64,000 bases of DNA. Origin: Candidatus Eisenbacteria bacterium (GTDB taxonomy: Bacteria > Eisenbacteria > RBG-16-71-46 > CAIMUX01 > JAHJDP01). The notes beneath the pieces were generated by a model. The model saw nothing but the letters and a program-made list of their open reading frames with translations. It had not been told where the DNA came from and made no database searches. Made by a program: the position numbers and the translations under genes. The stretch spans positions 1-64,000 of the forward strand of contig JAHJDP010000019.1 in NCBI GenBank assembly GCA_018831195.1, given 5' to 3'. This document shows positions 27,706-36,859 of the stretch, in pieces (position 1 is the stretch's first letter; the number at the start of each line of letters is the position of its first letter).

Positions 27706-28872
27706 ATGCATTACTCCTCATATGTGGAAATCAGCCGATCAAGTTACAACCGCAATGTAAAATTTCTGCGGAAACTTTTGGGCCCCGGCGTGCGCTTCAG
27801 CTCCGTCATCAAGGGAAATGCGTATGGCCATGATATTGCCACCTTCCTGCCTTTGGCGGAGACATGCGGCGTCGATCACTTCTCGGTTTTCAGCGCGGAG
27901 GAAGCACTGGTGGCCGATCAATGCCGTGGGGAGAAGACCGAACTGCTCATCCTTGGATACATTGACAATGCCGAGCTGGAATGGGCGATTGACCGTCGGA
28001 TAGCTTTCTATGTGCCGGATTTCAACCGCTTGAAGGCTGCCGAAGCAGCGGCGCGCAAAGTCAACAAACCCGCGCGTATTCACCTGGAGCTGGAAACCGG
28101 GATGAACCGCACCGGGATGGAGGGCGAAGAACTCGAGCGCGCCGCCGGCTTCTGCTTGTCGAATCCTGGATGTCTTCTTGTTGAGGGAATCTGCACACAT
28201 TTGGCAGGCGCCGAGAGTGTTGCCAATTATCTGCGAATCCAGACGCAATTCGAAGTCTTTAATGAACTCTGCCGGGATCTTGCGGCGCGCGGCCTGAAGG
28301 GGGTCATACGGCATGTCGCCTGCTCGGCCGCCGCTCTGAATTACCCGGAAACCCGGCTCGATTTGGCGCGCATCGGTATCGCGCAGTACGGCTACTGGCC
28401 CAATCAGGAAACCCACATGAAGTATAGGATACTAGCCGAAGGGGAGGGGCGGATTTCGAAGCGCGGTCCTTTATGGGGTATCCTTCGCTGGTGTACCCGC
28501 ATCATGAGCCTCAAAGATGTCAAGCGCGGCGACTTCGTTGGTTACGGAAATGCCTACCAGGCCATGCGCGATCTCCGGATCGCGGCGATTCCGGTCGGCT
28601 ATTACCATGGATTTGCCCGCAATCTCAGCAATCTGGGGAATGTGCTGGTCCGCGGCCGCATTGCGCCGGTCATCGGCTATGTCAACATGAACATGATGAT
28701 GATCGATGTTACCGATTGTCCCGGCGTCGAGAAGGACGACGAGGTGGTCCTTATCGGCCGGCAAAACCGGCATCATATCACCGTGCGCTCCTTCAGCGAT
28801 CTCTCTAATTACGTTAACTATGAAATCCTTGTGAGAATTCCAGCCACGATTCCACGCGTTGTAGTGGATTAA
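27706..28872 (+). CDS. Alanine racemase family protein
   Basis: A PLP enzyme of 388 residues. Lys 36 lies in SVIKGNAYGHD, HLELETGMNRTGM is the second motif, CTHLAGAES the third, and catalytic Tyr 280 is in DFVGYGNAYQA. The RGRIAPVIGYVNMNMMMIDV stretch corresponds to the RICMDQ region of Alr. Overall it fits the alanine racemase fold with a divergent substrate pocket, so the substrate could be an amino acid other than alanine. It follows the deacylase gene by 34 bp and ends the plus-strand operon; the converging symporter gene begins 83 bp further on. Confidence 0.88.
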   Translation: MHYSSYVEISRSSYNRNVKFLRKLLGPGVRFSSVIKGNAYGHDIATFLPLAETCGVDHFSVFSAEEALVADQCRGEKTELLILGYIDNAELEWAIDRRIAFYVPDFNRLKAAEAAARKVNKPARIHLELETGMNRTGMEGEELERAAGFCLSNPGCLLVEGICTHLAGAESVANYLRIQTQFEVFNELCRDLAARGLKGVIRHVACSAAALNYPETRLDLARIGIAQYGYWPNQETHMKYRILAEGEGRISKRGPLWGILRWCTRIMSLKDVKRGDFVGYGNAYQAMRDLRIAAIPVGYYHGFARNLSNLGNVLVRGRIAPVIGYVNMNMMMIDVTDCPGVEKDDEVVLIGRQNRHHITVRSFSDLSNYVNYEILVRIPATIPRVVVD

Positions 28873-28955
28873 GCGCCGATTCGATTGGCGGATGGGCGCT
28901 GTGGCGGAACGGTCCTGGACACGCCTCCTTCACGCTATGCGGCCATGGGGCGGAG

Positions 28956-30812
28956 TCAGATATCTTCCCGGCGAATCCGCGAAACGGCCAATAGAATCAA
29001 GTAGGCGATACAGGAAACGGCGACGCCGAAAACGGCGGGATCGAAATTCTCCATGAAATTCATGGCATTGTCTGAAATAGGAAACCATCCGAATTTATTT
29101 TGAAGAAAAAGCACCGCGCGATATAGCAGGGTCAAGCCGGTCGCCGCAAGCATGGTGATCATGATATTGCGCGTCAGATGGCGGGAGCGCTTCTTATAAA
29201 CCACTCCGACGACGACCGGCAGAATGATCGCCGGCGCCCAGACATGGTAGGTGAACAGCAGCAGTCCAATGATATCCGACCAGAGAATCGCGACCAGAAT
29301 CGCGGTCAGACCTAAAACCGCCGTGCAGATCCTCGCCAGCCGCAGCATCCGCCCATCACCCTGGTCCTTCCAGCCGAGTTGATGTTCGAAGAGATCTTTT
29401 ACAAAAATCGCCGTGGCTGAATTAAGCGCCGAATCGGCCGAGGACATGACAGCCATCAGAAGGGCGCCGATCATCAATCCGCCAATGACCGGGTTGTGCA
29501 GTTGTTCGACAACCATGGGGAGCGCCTGCTGCGGGTCGATATCGGGGAAATGAATCCGCGCATACAGGGCGATGAAAAACAGGATCACAGGAAAAGTTAT
29601 GGCCAGAAAAAACCCTACCCCAGCGATGCCCAAACGCGTTTCCTTGATATTCCGCCCCACGCAATAGCGGGTCGCATATCCCGGCGCGAAGGTTTCACCG
29701 AGAAGGAATGCAAGGAAGGTCGTGAGTAGAAAAAGCCAGCCCTTGCCCCCTTCAACTTTGAAAAAAACGCCGGGAATCATCCGGTTGCGCGTGATCTCGG
29801 TGGGAAAAGCATCCTGTAGCAGGGAGAGGTTGCGCCGGCGCAAGGTGCGCCCGGACGCTCCCTCGCTGAGCAACTCGCGGGTCTGCGGTGTCAGTCGGAC
29901 ACCGGCGAAGGCCTCGGGTGAATAGAGCAACGGGTCATCGAGCAGGCCGTTGAGGCCGGCGACAAGTTCCCCGGCCGGGGCCGCCTCGCCGGTTGCGGCA
30001 CTGTCCGCTGTCTCTGCTGCGCGGACTTCATCCGCTGTTGAACTGGATGCTGCCAGCTTATCCTGCAAATAAACAGCCAGGGAATCGCCGTCATCCTGAA
30101 GTTTCGCGGACAACGATACGGGGTTCACGATGTCGACGGCGCTGAAGCGCGACGGAACGAATTTGCCGGTCTCCGCATTATACGAGTCGGCGATGTCGGG
30201 AATGCAGAACCCGAGCGTAATTACAAATCCCAAAAAGAGCACGATGAATTGATAAACATCGGTGTGAATGACGGCCAGCAGCCCGCCCGCCGTGCTGTAG
30301 GTTACGACCATGATCCCGGAAATGAAGATCGCCCAGCGCAGGGCATAGGCCATGTCGGCGACGCCCGGCATGATCGCTGCAAGCACCGAACCGAAAGCGG
30401 CCATTTGGGCGGCGACGATGAAGACCGAGAAGAGCAGCGACAGGATTAGAACGAGGAAGCGCGGCCCCTCGCCGTATCGATGTCCGAAATAACCGGCGAC
30501 GGTGTAGAGCTCCGCCCGTCTGAATTGCGGCGCGACGACGAGTCCGGAGAAGATGAAGTGCAGGTACCCGCCCATGGAGACGAGAAGCATCAGGATGCCC
30601 CATTCGTAGGTCTTGCCGATGGCGCCGATCGAGTAGCCTCCGCCGATGACGGTGGCGCCCATCGTGGCGAACAGCAGGAACCACGGCACGTTGCGCCCGG
30701 CGACCAGGAAATCGTCGGTCGTGCCGACCTTGCGGACTTTGAGGACGCCTTTGATGAAGACGAACAGCATGTAAGAAATGACGATGCCCCAAAGGATCAG
30801 ACGGTCTGTCAT
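28956..30812 (-). CDS. Sodium:solute symporter family (SSS) transporter with large insertion
   Basis: A membrane transporter of 618 residues, normally about 480-550. Helices with family patterns are seen: YMLFVFIKGVLKVRK, TTDDFLVAGRNVPWFLLFAT, TVIGGGYSIGAIGKTYEWG, TYSTAGGLLAVIHTDVYQ and LLMAVMSSADSALNSATAIF (the sodium-site helix). Between about residues 215 and 350 lies a hydrophilic, Ala/Asp/Glu-rich insertion unusual for the family. It converges on the racemase operon, suggesting uptake of the amino acid or amine that those enzymes handle. Its promoter may be the duplicated one at 31081-31109. Confidence 0.9.
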   Translation of the reverse strand: MTDRLILWGIVISYMLFVFIKGVLKVRKVGTTDDFLVAGRNVPWFLLFATMGATVIGGGYSIGAIGKTYEWGILMLLVSMGGYLHFIFSGLVVAPQFRRAELYTVAGYFGHRYGEGPRFLVLILSLLFSVFIVAAQMAAFGSVLAAIMPGVADMAYALRWAIFISGIMVVTYSTAGGLLAVIHTDVYQFIVLFLGFVITLGFCIPDIADSYNAETGKFVPSRFSAVDIVNPVSLSAKLQDDGDSLAVYLQDKLAASSSTADEVRAAETADSAATGEAAPAGELVAGLNGLLDDPLLYSPEAFAGVRLTPQTRELLSEGASGRTLRRRNLSLLQDAFPTEITRNRMIPGVFFKVEGGKGWLFLLTTFLAFLLGETFAPGYATRYCVGRNIKETRLGIAGVGFFLAITFPVILFFIALYARIHFPDIDPQQALPMVVEQLHNPVIGGLMIGALLMAVMSSADSALNSATAIFVKDLFEHQLGWKDQGDGRMLRLARICTAVLGLTAILVAILWSDIIGLLLFTYHVWAPAIILPVVVGVVYKKRSRHLTRNIMITMLAATGLTLLYRAVLFLQNKFGWFPISDNAMNFMENFDPAVFGVAVSCIAYLILLAVSRIRREDI

Positions 30813-31056
30813 GCAGCCCTCCTCTCAAGCCGGATGCGGATGGTGCGGAATCTGACCGATAAATTGCAGGACAAAGGCCAGAAAAGCCGGAGTGCGGTCA
30901 ACAGATCTCGACTTTTCCATACTGAGGGATATCGGTGGATGGCTCAAGACGCAAGGAGGGCGCAGGTCCGGTTCTCAATGCCTTACATATTGTCGCGATG
31001 ATATCTAATAGCAGTGAGCTCGAGGTTTTCAATGGATGTATTCTATTAATTCGCTA

Positions 31057-31194
31057 AAATCCACCGAGATTTTCGCAGGGAAGCTAACACATTGGGGGAC
31101 AAAAAACAAGAAGTCCTTTCTCGCTCATGCGCATATACACGTGGTATTGCCTTGTTGGCGCGTTTACCGTAATGGGATTCAGTAGACCGAACGC
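31057..31194. repeat. 138-bp direct repeat, copy 1
   Basis: Aligns without gaps to 34456-34593 (offset 3399). The first half is nearly identical, including the stretch TTCGCAGGGAAGCTAACACA (31072-31091); the second half is more diverged. This copy lies beyond the 3' end of the PKD/beta-helix gene and upstream of the symporter gene. Confidence 0.9.
31081..31109 (-). promoter_or_regulatory. Predicted promoter in repeat copy 1
   Basis: Minus strand: -35 TTGTTT (31104-31109), 17-bp spacer, extended -10 TGT-TAGCTT (31081-31086). It points toward the symporter gene, giving a leader of about 260 nt. It is the same element as in copy 2. Confidence 0.5.
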
Positions 31195-31246
31195 GCTGAC
31201 AGCCACTCGGTTGCCGGTGGACGCTCCGCCAATCTCCGACGCCGGA

Positions 31247-34200
31247 TCAACGCAGCAAGCTCAATTTCCGCGCCTGGCTGAAGCCGTCACTCTCGAGCTT
31301 GTAAAAGTAGATACCCGAGGCAACCTTCCGGTTCTGGTTATCCCGCCCGTCCCAGATGACCGTATGACGTCCCGCGGCGATCGGCCCATCCACAAGATGC
31401 CGCACGATCCGCCCCTGCTCATCATAGATTCGGAGGGTGACAACAATATTGGATCGCGGGACATCGTAGATGATCATCGTGCGTGAATTGAGCGGGTTCG
31501 GCCGGCAGGGGTGCAGGGCGAATCGATTGATGGAGAGTTCACCGGCCGCGCCGCTGGCGTCACTCGCCAGGGCCGGACCGCTCTCATTGCCGGCGTTATC
31601 GACGGCCGTCAATTTGTAAAAGAGGGTGTGGCCGGGACTCTCGTCGGCCCAGTGCGTGGCGATCGTTTGATGCGCCAGATTTTCCGGCGAGGGCTCGAAA
31701 TCGGCATCGGGGCCTCTGTAAATGTTGAAGTACTGGAAATCGTCATCGGGACAGGGATTCCAGGAGAGGATGCTGGCACCGGGGGAGAAAGTTATCTGAA
31801 ATCCCTCGGGGACGGAAGGGGCGATATTGTCGACGGAGTATCCCGTCATGGGATCGCTGATAAAAATACCCTCGTCCATATGGGCGATCACCCGGAACTG
31901 GGTCAGGCAAGGGTCGGCCGCGGTTGAATCGCAGAAGGTGGGGACAAGATAGATGTAGCCTTCCTGCCCGTATGCCCCGCCGGAGAGAAGAGTTACCCAT
32001 TGGCTATTGTAAAAGGCCTCCACCGCATAGATCTCGGATCGTGGTGAGTTGGTATCGTGGCCGCTGCGATTGAAGGAAACGAGAACCTGACCCCCCTGGT
32101 CATCCGGGACATCGTCGACAGCGGTGATGATCGCTTCGGCCGGCAACATCCTGATCCCAACGCTTGCAGTGTCGCTATTGGCCGGCCCCGCGGCGATCAA
32201 TGTCACGGTGAAATCGCCCACGGCAGTATAGGTGTGGACAGGATTCGCGACACTCGAGGAATCGCCGTCGCCGAAGTCCCAGTGATAGGTGTCGATCGTT
32301 CCGCTCGAGGTGTTGGTGAAGGCGATCGGAGCGGGAACAACACCGAACGTGTCGGAAGGCGTGAAGCCCGCGACGACCGTCTCCGGATCGACGATAATTA
32401 TATAGTCGATCTTGCACTCCTCATCGGTGCCGCCGGCGCCGCCGACCTCCAGACAGACGGTGTAGGTGTCGGGCATCGCGTAATGATGCAGCGGGCTCCA
32501 CTCGTCCGAAGATTCTTCATCGCCGAAGGTCCAAAGGAGAGTCGAGATAGCACCCAGCGATTGATTATTGAACTGCACATCGCCGTGGCCGATGAGGGGA
32601 TCGGCGTTGAAGTGGGCGACGGGCGGCGCATTCCCAGGCAACACGGCGATGTAATCGATCTTGACCGCTGAATCGGTGCCGCCACCCGGTCCCATAACGA
32701 GAAGAGAAACGGTAAACTGGGTCGGCTCGGTCACGATGTAATTATGGGCCGGATTGGCCCGGCTGCTCGATGTGCCGTCCCCGAAATCCCAGAGCCAGCT
32801 TATGATCGGCCCGCCGGTGTTGCTGGTGGTGAAGGCCACCGCCAGAGGTGAAGCGCCCGTTGTCGGGTCACCGGTGAAATCTATTACGGGCGGATCGGGG
32901 TTTGATTGAAGGAAAGGGAAGGCGCCGATATCGGCGATCGTGCCGTCGGCGTCGTAAGTGGCCGGATCGGGAAGACCGGCGTCGATACAGGGCGATCCCT
33001 CGAGAAGATGGTATTCATTCTCGGGATCGAAAAGCGGATCCATGGAGATGTTGTAATAGGTGTCGCAGGGGTCGTTGTTATAATTCGTGCAGCAGATATC
33101 CCCGATGTTTGAAGGCAGCCCGTCACCAGTGTAGTTGGTGCCGTTGTTCCAGACATTATTGTACATGATGGAATCTGGAGAACAGGAATATGCGTTGATC
33201 CCATGGTTGTTTTCTGATATGACATTGTCGGCGATAAGGGGTGTGGCTGATTCTATTAGTATCCCTGTGGAATTCGACCTTACTATATTGCCGACGATCC
33301 TGGGTGAGGATGCTGAGCATATAATTCCAGTAGCACTTGAATACATGAGTGATTCAATAATGTTATTCATGATGAGCGGCGCCGAAAGGGCTCCAGTGCA
33401 ATAAATTCCCATTTGGATAAAACTGCCGATATAATTTCCGGTGATAACCGCGGAGCTGCCATGGCAGGATATCCCGTAGACGACGTTTTCAATCGTATTG
33501 CCGGTGATAAGTGAAGGGGAATCGCTGAGTTCAATTGCTGTGTGGACTCGACCAAGGGTATTATTCGAGATTACAGATGAGGAATAAAAACAATATATAC
33601 CTACCTCACATTCGTAGATATGGTTCCCAATAATCTGAGCGGTTGCCCTTCCGCAGAATATGCCATTATTTTCGGAATAACGTATTGTACAATTTTCAAT
33701 GAGTATAGGCGTGCTCCCCGTAGATTCCAATTTCAGCGCCCAGCCGTCGCCGGCTCCTCCGCCGGACCCCGCATTTTCAATCACACAGTACTCCAGAGAT
33801 CCCGAACAGGTCGTCGAATCGGTGAAGACAATCCCTTTCCAATCACCCGGGGCAGGCCCGAGTTGGCCTGAAACAAACCGAATACTGTCCGTCTCCGTTC
33901 CCGCCGCGATGAGGGCGCCGTTCACGGTCATCTGGTAATTATCCATAAAGGAGATCAATGTGCCCGGGTGAATAACAAGAGAGGAATCCGGTGGAACCCT
34001 GATATCACCGATGACCTTGAACCAATGATCCGGCGTCCACTCGCCGAAAACGTCGCCGGATACCTCGATAATCGTTCCCGGCTGCAGCGTGACATCCGCA
34101 AGGGTCGTGTTGGCGGCAATGTAAACCGGCTCGCTGGTGTCGTGCGGCAGGTACCCATCATGGGTATAGTGAATAACGTACAACCCCTCCGATAATCCCA

Positions 34201-34411
34201 AGCTGATGTATCCGGTGTCCGCCGTGAAGGCGCTGTCGGTCACCGCCGAAGGCGACACGGCCTCGAAGAGCACTCTCGTGCCGCTGTGATCCGATGCTTC
34301 ATCTTCAAGAAAGCAATAACCATCCACCGTGACCATCCGGTCTTCAGCGAGACAGATAGAAGCGGATAAGATGCAGGACAGTGTGATCGCAAAGAGGATG
34401 ATGCGCCGCAT
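31247..34411 (-). CDS. Secreted beta-helix/PKD protein with FlgD-like C-terminus
   Basis: A protein of 1054 residues. A signal peptide (MRRIILFAITLSCILSASICLA) is followed by a CarboxypepD_reg-like sandwich (about 28-120) and a NosD-like right-handed beta-helix (about 120-500, repeats such as NGIFCGRATAQIIGNHIYEC). Three PKD domains follow (WDFGDGTSSSRANPAHNY, LWTFGDEESSDEWSP and WDFGDGDSSSVANPVHTY), then an Fn3-like unit (EGFQITFSPGASILSWNP), and the C-terminal module WDGRDNQNRKVASGIYFYKL. It is probably an extracellular carbohydrate-binding or adhesive protein. The ATG at 34411 has GGAGG 8 nt upstream; the frame opens at 34501 inside the repeat. It is flanked by 138-bp direct repeats. Confidence 0.9.
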   Translation of the reverse strand: MRRIILFAITLSCILSASICLAEDRMVTVDGYCFLEDEASDHSGTRVLFEAVSPSAVTDSAFTADTGYISLGLSEGLYVIHYTHDGYLPHDTSEPVYIAANTTLADVTLQPGTIIEVSGDVFGEWTPDHWFKVIGDIRVPPDSSLVIHPGTLISFMDNYQMTVNGALIAAGTETDSIRFVSGQLGPAPGDWKGIVFTDSTTCSGSLEYCVIENAGSGGGAGDGWALKLESTGSTPILIENCTIRYSENNGIFCGRATAQIIGNHIYECEVGIYCFYSSSVISNNTLGRVHTAIELSDSPSLITGNTIENVVYGISCHGSSAVITGNYIGSFIQMGIYCTGALSAPLIMNNIIESLMYSSATGIICSASSPRIVGNIVRSNSTGILIESATPLIADNVISENNHGINAYSCSPDSIMYNNVWNNGTNYTGDGLPSNIGDICCTNYNNDPCDTYYNISMDPLFDPENEYHLLEGSPCIDAGLPDPATYDADGTIADIGAFPFLQSNPDPPVIDFTGDPTTGASPLAVAFTTSNTGGPIISWLWDFGDGTSSSRANPAHNYIVTEPTQFTVSLLVMGPGGGTDSAVKIDYIAVLPGNAPPVAHFNADPLIGHGDVQFNNQSLGAISTLLWTFGDEESSDEWSPLHHYAMPDTYTVCLEVGGAGGTDEECKIDYIIIVDPETVVAGFTPSDTFGVVPAPIAFTNTSSGTIDTYHWDFGDGDSSSVANPVHTYTAVGDFTVTLIAAGPANSDTASVGIRMLPAEAIITAVDDVPDDQGGQVLVSFNRSGHDTNSPRSEIYAVEAFYNSQWVTLLSGGAYGQEGYIYLVPTFCDSTAADPCLTQFRVIAHMDEGIFISDPMTGYSVDNIAPSVPEGFQITFSPGASILSWNPCPDDDFQYFNIYRGPDADFEPSPENLAHQTIATHWADESPGHTLFYKLTAVDNAGNESGPALASDASGAAGELSINRFALHPCRPNPLNSRTMIIYDVPRSNIVVTLRIYDEQGRIVRHLVDGPIAAGRHTVIWDGRDNQNRKVASGIYFYKLESDGFSQARKLSLLR

Positions 34412-34455
34412 GGAAGAACCCTCCCCAAGTCGATGTGAAACGGCATGTATCGTTG

Positions 34456-34593
34456 AAATCCGCCGGGACTTTCGCAGGGAAGCTAACACATTGGGGGACA
34501 AAAAACAAGGAGTCCTTTCTCATCCATGCCCACAGACAAGTGGCATCGCCGGGGTGGCGGGATTACCCTGATGGGGTTTAGCAGATGGAACGC
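34456..34593. repeat. 138-bp direct repeat, copy 2
   Basis: Gapless partner of 31057-31194. This copy carries the promoter region of the PKD/beta-helix gene and ends 151 bp before the MgtE-like gene. Confidence 0.9.
34480..34508 (-). promoter_or_regulatory. Predicted promoter of the PKD/beta-helix gene
   Basis: Minus strand: -35 TTGTTT (34503-34508), 17-bp spacer, extended -10 TGT-TAGCTT (34480-34485). The leader to the ATG at 34411 would be about 60 nt. Confidence 0.55.
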
Positions 34594-34744
34594 AATGAGG
34601 CAACAGGGAGCAAGGATGCGCACCTGCCGGATCTGACCCTCGCCACGCTGGCGCGCCATATGGGACGGATGGTTGCCGAGCGCATCTTCCGGGCGGCCAC
34701 GATATCGTGCTGCGGCAAAAATCCCGCTGAGAGTGAGGTTGACG

Positions 34745-35920
34745 ATGACCAAACATCCTTCATCGCACGCCCGCAAGGCCATCATCCAGAAGCTCCTGGA
34801 CGAGGCGATCCAGAACCGGCACTTCGATGAGTTGAAGGACGTCTTCGCCGGACTGCATCCGGCCGATACCGCCGAGATCCTGCGGGATATTTCACCGGGT
34901 GATGCGGCGGTGGTTTTTCGGCTCTTGGCGCGCCCGGAAGCGGCCTGCGTCTTCGCTTACGTGACGCCTCGCATTCAGGAGCGGTTGCTGCACGAACTCG
35001 GTGAAGCGGAATCCTCGGTGCTGGTCACCGGCCTCAAACCCGACGAGCGGACCCGCCTGCTCGACGTTCTGCCGACGGAGGTCACGCGGCGATTGCTGGC
35101 GAATCTGCCGCCGGGCACACCGGTGGGCCGTGTTGTCGACAGGCCTCTTGTGACGATTGCGGCGACGGCGTCGCGCAGCGAGCTCGTCGCGAGTTTTCGC
35201 AAATATCGCCGCATTGTCTTGCCGGTTGTCGACGATGACGGGGTGTTGCTGGGGATCGTCACCCTCGACGATACGCTCAAGATCGCCGACGCCGAGACGA
35301 CCCGCGACGCCCATCGCAGCGGCGGCATGGAGAGTCTCGATGCGCCTTACCTATCCGCCTCGTTATCCCATCTCATTAAAAAGCGCGCCGGATGGCTGTC
35401 CGCCCTTTTCCTCGGTGAGATGCTCACGGCGACCGCCATGGGGCATTTTCAGGCGGAGATCGCCCACGTCGTCGTGCTGGCCCTCTTCGTCCCGCTGATT
35501 ATCAGCAGCGGCGGCAACTCAGGCTCCCAGGCCGCAACCCTGATGGTGCGGTCCCTCGCCCTGCATGAAGTGCAGCTCCGCGACTGGCTGCGGGTCTTCA
35601 GCCGCGAGCTGCTCGGGGGGCTCTTTCTCGGCGTTTGGCTGGGGATGATCGGCTTTGCGCGCATTCTGCTGTGGCAGAAGTTGCACTTTTTCGATTACGG
35701 GCCGCATCACCTGCGTCTCGCCATGGCGGTGTGGGCGAGCCTCATCGGCGTGGTCACCTTCGGCAGCCTGGCCGGCAGCATGTTGCCCTTCGCGCTCAAG
35801 CGGTTGCGCCTCGATCCGGCCACAAGCTCGGCGCCGTTCGTCGCGACCCTCGTCGACGTGACCGGGCTCATCATCTATTTCACCGTGGCGAACTTGATCT
35901 TCCGCGGGCTGGCATTGTAG
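34745..35920 (+). CDS. MgtE-like magnesium transporter with shortened CBS region
   Basis: A membrane protein of 391 residues. MgtE_N occupies about 10-120 (FAGLHPADTAEILRDISPGD). A single CBS-like unit is visible at about 125-185 (VDRPLVTIAATASRSELVAS, then LPVVDDDGVLLGIVTLDD). Five membrane helices follow with the selectivity motif GGNSGSQAATLMVRSLAL and the last-helix APFVATLVDVTGLIIYF. Typical MgtE is about 450 residues with two CBS domains that close the pore in high magnesium. Here one appears to be missing. The ATG at 34745 has GTGAGG upstream; the frame opens at 34673. Confidence 0.9.
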   Translation: MTKHPSSHARKAIIQKLLDEAIQNRHFDELKDVFAGLHPADTAEILRDISPGDAAVVFRLLARPEAACVFAYVTPRIQERLLHELGEAESSVLVTGLKPDERTRLLDVLPTEVTRRLLANLPPGTPVGRVVDRPLVTIAATASRSELVASFRKYRRIVLPVVDDDGVLLGIVTLDDTLKIADAETTRDAHRSGGMESLDAPYLSASLSHLIKKRAGWLSALFLGEMLTATAMGHFQAEIAHVVVLALFVPLIISSGGNSGSQAATLMVRSLALHEVQLRDWLRVFSRELLGGLFLGVWLGMIGFARILLWQKLHFFDYGPHHLRLAMAVWASLIGVVTFGSLAGSMLPFALKRLRLDPATSSAPFVATLVDVTGLIIYFTVANLIFRGLAL

Positions 35921-36040
35921 AATATCGCCACACCTTGATGGATAATGATGACCGAGTCTTTGACCATCCCGAGCCCCGTCTCGAATCCGATGCCGACACC
36001 CGGCTGGGATCAAGCGGGCGACGCGTCTTGTGGAGGTCAG

Positions 36041-36694
36041 ATGAAAGAGAATCTTAAATCCGATGGCTGGATCGACGTATCCATCCCAATCACCACCGGG
36101 ATGGCGCACTGGCCGGACAGGCCGCCGGTGTACGTTGAGCACGTGCTCGATCGGCGGCGCGGCGATGACGCTGATGTTTCCAGGCTCTCTTTGGGCGTCC
36201 ATACGGGTACGCATGTGGACGCGCCCCGCAACTTCTTCAGGGGTGCGGCCGGCATCGACCGGATGCCGCTCGATGCGACGATCGGCCGTGCGCGCGTGAT
36301 CCCGATCTCCGACCGCCAAGCCGTCCACGTCGATGAGTTGGAGATGAATGAAATTCAGTCCGGTGAGCGGATCCTCCTCAAAACACGAAACTCGCCGCAG
36401 GCATGGCAATCCAAAAACTTCTTTGAAGATTTCGTCTACATTTCGACCGCCGCCGCAAAGTGGCTTGCGGATCGCGGTGTTCGCACCGTCGGGATTGACT
36501 ATCTGTCGGTGGGCGCTTACCTGGTGCGCAACGGCGAGGCCGTTCATCGCGCCCTGCTGGGCGCGGGCGTTTGGATCATCGAGGGTCTTGATCTCACCCG
36601 AGTGCCGCCGGGGCCTTGCGAACTCATCTGTCTTCCCCTCAAGATTCTTGGCGGGGACGGAGCGCCGGCGCGTGTCGTCCTTCGTCCTATTTAA
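36041..36694 (+). CDS. Cyclase-family hydrolase (kynurenine formamidase-like)
   Basis: A protein of 217 residues with the Cyclase fold: WIDVSIPITTGMAHWPDRPP at the N-terminus, metal motif HTGTHVDAPRNFF, and VGIDYLSVGAYLV and GVWIIEGLDLTRVPPG downstream. The family motif is HxGTHxDxPxHF; here the last His is Asn. Members hydrolyse amides or lactones, for example N-formylkynurenine. The ATG at 36041 has GGAGG 4 nt upstream; the frame opens at 35945. No tryptophan-degradation genes are adjacent, so the substrate is unknown. Confidence 0.85.
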   Translation: MKENLKSDGWIDVSIPITTGMAHWPDRPPVYVEHVLDRRRGDDADVSRLSLGVHTGTHVDAPRNFFRGAAGIDRMPLDATIGRARVIPISDRQAVHVDELEMNEIQSGERILLKTRNSPQAWQSKNFFEDFVYISTAAAKWLADRGVRTVGIDYLSVGAYLVRNGEAVHRALLGAGVWIIEGLDLTRVPPGPCELICLPLKILGGDGAPARVVLRPI

Positions 36695-36818
36695 CAAAAA
36701 GCATAGCCGCATGGTGGAAGATGCCGGGGGGGCTTTACTGAGAGGCAATGTTTCATTCGAGTTCCAACGCGGGCTTCAAGGTCGTCATCCCATGGGAACA
36801 ACCGGGTTCCTTAAATGC

Positions 36819-36851
36819 ATCGGGCCTGCCTTCTTCATAGGCAGGCCCGAT
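36819..36851 (-). terminator. Terminator-like hairpin after the SWIB gene
   Basis: A 12-bp perfect stem (ATCGGGCCTGCC with GGCAGGCCCGAT) and a 9-nt loop, 8 bp beyond the SWIB stop on the minus strand. It also lies 124 bp after the cyclase-family stop on the plus strand. T-tract weak. Confidence 0.6.
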
Positions 36852-36859
36852 ACTTAAGA

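Larger units (their letters stand above)
30813..31246. other. Intergenic region with repeat copy 1
   Basis: 434 bp between the symporter start and the 3' end of the PKD/beta-helix gene. It contains one 138-bp repeat copy with its minus-strand promoter. No gene is supported in the rest. Confidence 0.6.

Noticed and set aside
31127-31486. Plus-strand small protein encoded in both 138-bp repeats (M...W...MGFSR.NA)
   Set aside because: The two copies share frame and some residues, but most changes alter amino acids, ribosome spacing is poor, and copy 1 runs into the opposite-strand gene.
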